A stretch of 64,000 nucleotides of DNA from Andreprevotia lacus DSM 23236 (GTDB taxonomy: Bacteria; Pseudomonadota; Gammaproteobacteria; Burkholderiales; Chitinibacteraceae), in the NCBI RefSeq assembly GCF_900176275.1, contig NZ_FWXD01000003.1:167878-231877 (forward strand), in the 5' to 3' direction. The notes beneath the pieces are model-generated. The model did no database searches. It was not told the origin of the DNA and saw nothing but the letters and a program-made list of their open reading frames with translations. Position numbers and translations under genes: made by a program. Below are positions 61,712 through 64,000 of this stretch, piece after piece. Numbering within the stretch: the first letter of the stretch is position 1; each line of letters starts with the position of its first letter.

Positions 61712-61902
61712 AATGGACAGACAGCCGCGAGATCGCCATTGAACTGGCCGACACGCACCCGGATATCGACCCGCTGAAAATCAATTTCGTCGATCTGCGC
61801 AACTGGGTGCTGGCGCTGCCGGGCTTCAACGACGACCCCAAGCACAGCGGCGAAAAAATCCTCGAGGCCATCCAGATGGCCTGGATAGACGAAGCCGACT
61901 GA
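61708..61902 (+). CDS. iscX: Fe-S assembly protein IscX
   Basis: A 64-residue IscX: MKWTDSREIAIELADTHPDI then the acidic LRNWVLALPGFNDDPKHSGE and a C-terminal AWIDEAD. It binds IscS and iron and modulates desulfurase activity. Last gene of the isc operon. Confidence 0.96.
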   Translation: MKWTDSREIAIELADTHPDIDPLKINFVDLRNWVLALPGFNDDPKHSGEKILEAIQMAWIDEAD

Positions 61903-61948
61903 ACACCTCGCCTGAAAAGCGGCGCAGTCCGCGGAGCAGCCCTTGCTG

Positions 61949-62220
61949 CTAGGGCCTGTTAACACTTATTTCACGCTTGCGTTCGGGGTAGTTCGGGATG
62001 GAGCGCAAGGCGCAGAACGCGCCGCGGTACGGGTACCGCAAGCGGTTTGCAAGGCAGCGAACCGCCCGAAATACCCCGAACCCGCAGGGCTGGGCCGCAA
62101 AGAGGCCATCTACGGCGTTACGCGCCTTGGCAATAACCGGTTATTGCCTGCGTTGCGTGCCTTGTAGCTGACCTCTTTGCGGCCCAGCGCAAGCGCGAAA
62201 TAAGTGTTAACAGGCCCTAG
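61949..62220. mobile_element. MITE-like element, copy 2 (272 bp)
   Basis: Identical to the copy at 24903-25174 except at 62053 (G versus C at 25007). It is flanked by CTAG on each side and lies 46 bp downstream of iscX. It encodes no credible protein. The gap 61903-62357 holds nothing else that I recognise, apart from the presumed promoter of the next gene. Confidence 0.9.
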
Positions 62221-62357
62221 TCCGCAGGCTGCCGACCGGCAAGCAAAAACGGCGGAAAGTGTTGCATGTAACCCGGCTGCAACACTTCTCTACATAACGC
62301 AGCCACAAAGCTGGCCATAATCGCTAAGCTTATCCAGTTCCATTGCCCGCGACCGCC

Positions 62358-63338
62358 GTGAATCCGCCCGCCCAAACCAAGCCGCCCAAGCGCACCAGTA
62401 TCGCCCAGGTCATCCTCGGCGCCCGCGCCAGACTCGCCGACCTGCTGATGGATCGCGATCCGCAGTATTTCCAGAGTGAAATCATCATGCTAGCGGCGCA
62501 GATCCAGAGCGCATGCACGCGCAACCGCAACGTGGCACTGGCCATGACCCTGCTGGCGCAGGACACGCCGTATGCGCCACGCCATGCGGTCGATGTCGGC
62601 GTGGTGGTCGAACTGGCGCTCAAGCGGCTGGGCCAGACCGAAAGCGAGCGCCGCCCGGTCATTGCCGCCGCGCTGACCATGAACATCGGCATGCAGACGC
62701 TGCAAGAGCAGCTTGACCAGCAGTCGGGCCCGCTCACCACCGAACAGCGCCAGATCATGCAGCAACACCCGCTGGCCAGCCGCGACGAATTGCGCGCACG
62801 CGGCGTGTCCGACACCGTGTGGCTCAACTGCGTACTGCAACACCACGAAACCCCGGACGGCCGGGGCTACCCCGGCAAGCTCAGGGGCGACCAGTTGCGC
62901 TTCGAGGCCCGCTTGCTGGGTCTGGCCGACCGCTATTGCGCGCTGCTGTCCAAGCGCGCCTGGCGCTCGGCCAAGTCGGTCGACAGCGCGCTGGCGCAAA
63001 GCATCTCGCCGCTCAGCGCCGGCGTGGACGACAAGCTGGACCGCTTGTTCATGGAAACACTGGGCTTCTACCCGCCCGGCAGCGTGGTGCAGCTGTACAG
63101 CGGCGAGATCGGCGTGGTGAAACGCCCCGGCAGCCACGAGCTGACACCGGTGGTGCAGGCGCTGTACGACGCCGACATGAAACCCTTGGCCGAGCCGGGT
63201 GAACGCACCAGCGGCCCGCCTGATGGCGGTATCATGAGCGTATTCGAGACCCAGTTTCTCGACCCCATCCCGCCGGTGGACATCTGGGGCGAAGACGCCT
63301 ATCTGCCGGACGCAACACCCCAACAGGACACACAATGA
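62358..63338 (+). CDS. degenerate HD-GYP domain protein
   Basis: A protein of about 326 residues. The HD-GYP pattern is visible from about residue 75: a His in RHAVDVGV, then TMNIGM in place of the HDIGK core, LTTEQRQIMQQHP, and HHETPDGRGYPGKLRG (GYP segment), followed by LLGLADRYCALLS. Loss of the HD metal ligands suggests no or altered c-di-GMP phosphodiesterase activity. A C-terminal Pro-rich tail (about 240-326) is not assigned. The GTG at 62358 is tentative; a TTG at 62343 is the alternative. The stop overlaps the next gene (ATGA). Confidence 0.82.
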   Translation: MNPPAQTKPPKRTSIAQVILGARARLADLLMDRDPQYFQSEIIMLAAQIQSACTRNRNVALAMTLLAQDTPYAPRHAVDVGVVVELALKRLGQTESERRPVIAAALTMNIGMQTLQEQLDQQSGPLTTEQRQIMQQHPLASRDELRARGVSDTVWLNCVLQHHETPDGRGYPGKLRGDQLRFEARLLGLADRYCALLSKRAWRSAKSVDSALAQSISPLSAGVDDKLDRLFMETLGFYPPGSVVQLYSGEIGVVKRPGSHELTPVVQALYDADMKPLAEPGERTSGPPDGGIMSVFETQFLDPIPPVDIWGEDAYLPDATPQQDTQ

Positions 63339-63646
63339 TTTTCAAGGATATCCTAGCCACGCTGCCCGCCATCGACCACCTGGCGGCGCTGGAATTGCTC
63401 GACGGCGACACCATCGTTGCCCGCATCGACAACAAACCCGGCCAGGCCGGCAGCGTGCGCGTCTATCACGCGCTGTATCAGGAATTCGGCTCGATCAACG
63501 CCACTGCCGCCGACAAGGGCCTGCGCCTGTACGCCGAGCACACCGCCGACGCCCAGGCTCGCCCGGGCGCCCACCCCAACATCGACCGCCTGCTGGCGCT
63601 GGTTGAGGGTGGTACACCGCTGGCGGTGCGGCTGGTTGCTGCCTGA
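63335..63646 (+). CDS. DUF2322 family protein
   Basis: A 103-residue protein whose motifs LPAIDHLAALELLDGDT, NKPGQAGSVRVYHALYQEFG and AHPNIDRLLALVEGG fit DUF2322, a small proteobacterial family of unknown role. It is translationally coupled to the HD-GYP-like gene and ends before a strong terminator. Confidence 0.88.
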   Translation: MIFKDILATLPAIDHLAALELLDGDTIVARIDNKPGQAGSVRVYHALYQEFGSINATAADKGLRLYAEHTADAQARPGAHPNIDRLLALVEGGTPLAVRLVAA

Positions 63647-63658
63647 ACTGCAACGCCC

Positions 63659-63696
63659 CCCAACAAAAAGCCCGCTGATGCGGGCTTTTTGTTGGG
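63659..63696. terminator. strong terminator after the DUF2322 gene
   Basis: A 17-bp perfect stem (CCCAACAAAAAGCCCGC with its complement) with loop TGAT and T5 in the 3' arm. It reads as a terminator on both strands and separates the DUF2322 gene from the IS element. Confidence 0.93.
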
Positions 63697-63700
63697 TACG

Positions 63701-64000
63701 TGACCCGTCCTGAAATACGTTGACACTTTTCCCCTCACACAAGGACAAGTGTCATGGAATCAAAGATCAAGCGCACACAACGGGACTACACCCTCGCCTT
63801 CAAACTGGCTGTCGTTGAACAGGTCGAAAAAGGCCAGCTTACCTATAAACAGGCCCAAGCCTGCTACGGCATCCAAGGCCGCTCCACCGTCCTGACCTGG
63901 TTACGCAAGCATGGGCGACAAGACTGGCGAACTGCGGCATCCTTGGCGGTGATGACCATCGACCAAGACCCCAAACCGCTCACGCCGGAGCAACAGATCA
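63701..64000 (+). mobile_element. IS3-family insertion sequence, left part
   Basis: The element appears to begin at TGACCCGTCCTGAAATACG just after the terminator, with the transposase gene 53 bp further on. A 7-bp inverted repeat (GACACTT/AAGTGTC, 63721-63753) precedes the gene. The right end is outside the window, so the exact ends and family subgroup are not shown. Confidence 0.75.
63754..64000 (+). CDS. IS3-family transposase OrfA, partial
   Basis: The first 82 codons of a transposase with an N-terminal helix-turn-helix: MESKIKRTQRDYTLAFKLAV, then QAQACYGIQGRSTVLTWLRK, typical of IS3-family OrfA. AAGGA lies 8 nt before the ATG. The frame is open at the right edge. Confidence 0.9.
   Translation, partial: MESKIKRTQRDYTLAFKLAVVEQVEKGQLTYKQAQACYGIQGRSTVLTWLRKHGRQDWRTAASLAVMTIDQDPKPLTPEQQI

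Overview
The window looks like a chromosomal segment of a betaproteobacterium, most plausibly order Neisseriales and perhaps a chitinolytic lineage such as Chitinibacteraceae. This rests on an Isc operon that includes iscX, a CysB/CysH sulfur locus, an H-NS-like protein, a secreted protein with two chitin-binding modules, and an ABC importer beside a GntR regulator and an amino-sugar-type kinase. The taxonomy is inferred from gene content only. No rRNA, tRNA or CRISPR array was seen.

Region by region: (1) 1-10.1 kb, minus strand: the start of an extracellular contractile injection system (eCIS, phage-tail-like) operon. In transcription order it encodes a small protein, sheath, tube, a Cys-pair baseplate-like protein, a Pro/Ala-rich protein, a DUF4255 cap protein, an AAA+ ATPase and a DUF4157 zincin-like protein that runs off the left edge. 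A candidate sigma-54 promoter (10159-10174) lies upstream, and the next gene is a sigma-54 activator (10475-11860). (2) 12-18.3 kb: exported DUF1501, DUF1800 and PhoD-type proteins, then an H-NS-like protein. (3) 18.5-21.2 kb: a large secreted chitin-binding protein with an unrecognised catalytic-size domain. (4) 21.4-25 kb: a SerC-like aminotransferase coupled to an ATP-grasp protein, and an HEFAH-containing protein. (5) 24903-25174: a 272-bp MITE-like element, with a second copy at 61949-62220 differing by one base. (6) 25.2-27.7 kb: a fluoride-type ClC gene with a fluoride riboswitch, a SRAP protein and a small basic protein. (7) 27.7-35.8 kb: a CUT1 sugar importer with two binding proteins, a GntR/UTRA regulator and a BadF/NagK-type kinase, probably for amino sugars or chitin oligosaccharides.

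(8) 36-38.6 kb: cysH and a TauE-type permease, divergent from cysB. (9) 38.7-41.5 kb: an interrupted small membrane gene, then a Nudix hydrolase gene followed by three related unknown genes (membrane/PH-like and DUF4259-like modules, fused in one and separate in two). (10) 41.6-54.7 kb: a complete glycogen operon glgB-glgX-pgm-glgC-glgA-glgP, divergent from an alpha-glucosidase. (11) 54.8-61.9 kb: cysE and iscR-iscS-iscU-iscA-hscB-hscA-fdx-ybaK-iscX with a recognisable IscR box. (12) 62.2-64 kb: the second MITE copy, a degenerate HD-GYP protein, a DUF2322 protein, a strong terminator and the start of an IS3-family element cut by the right edge.

The most notable items are the eCIS operon with its candidate sigma-54 control, the near-identical MITE pair (one copy splitting two convergent stop codons), the chitin-binding protein with an unassigned domain, the modular DUF4259/PH-like cluster, and the SerC/ATP-grasp gene pair.
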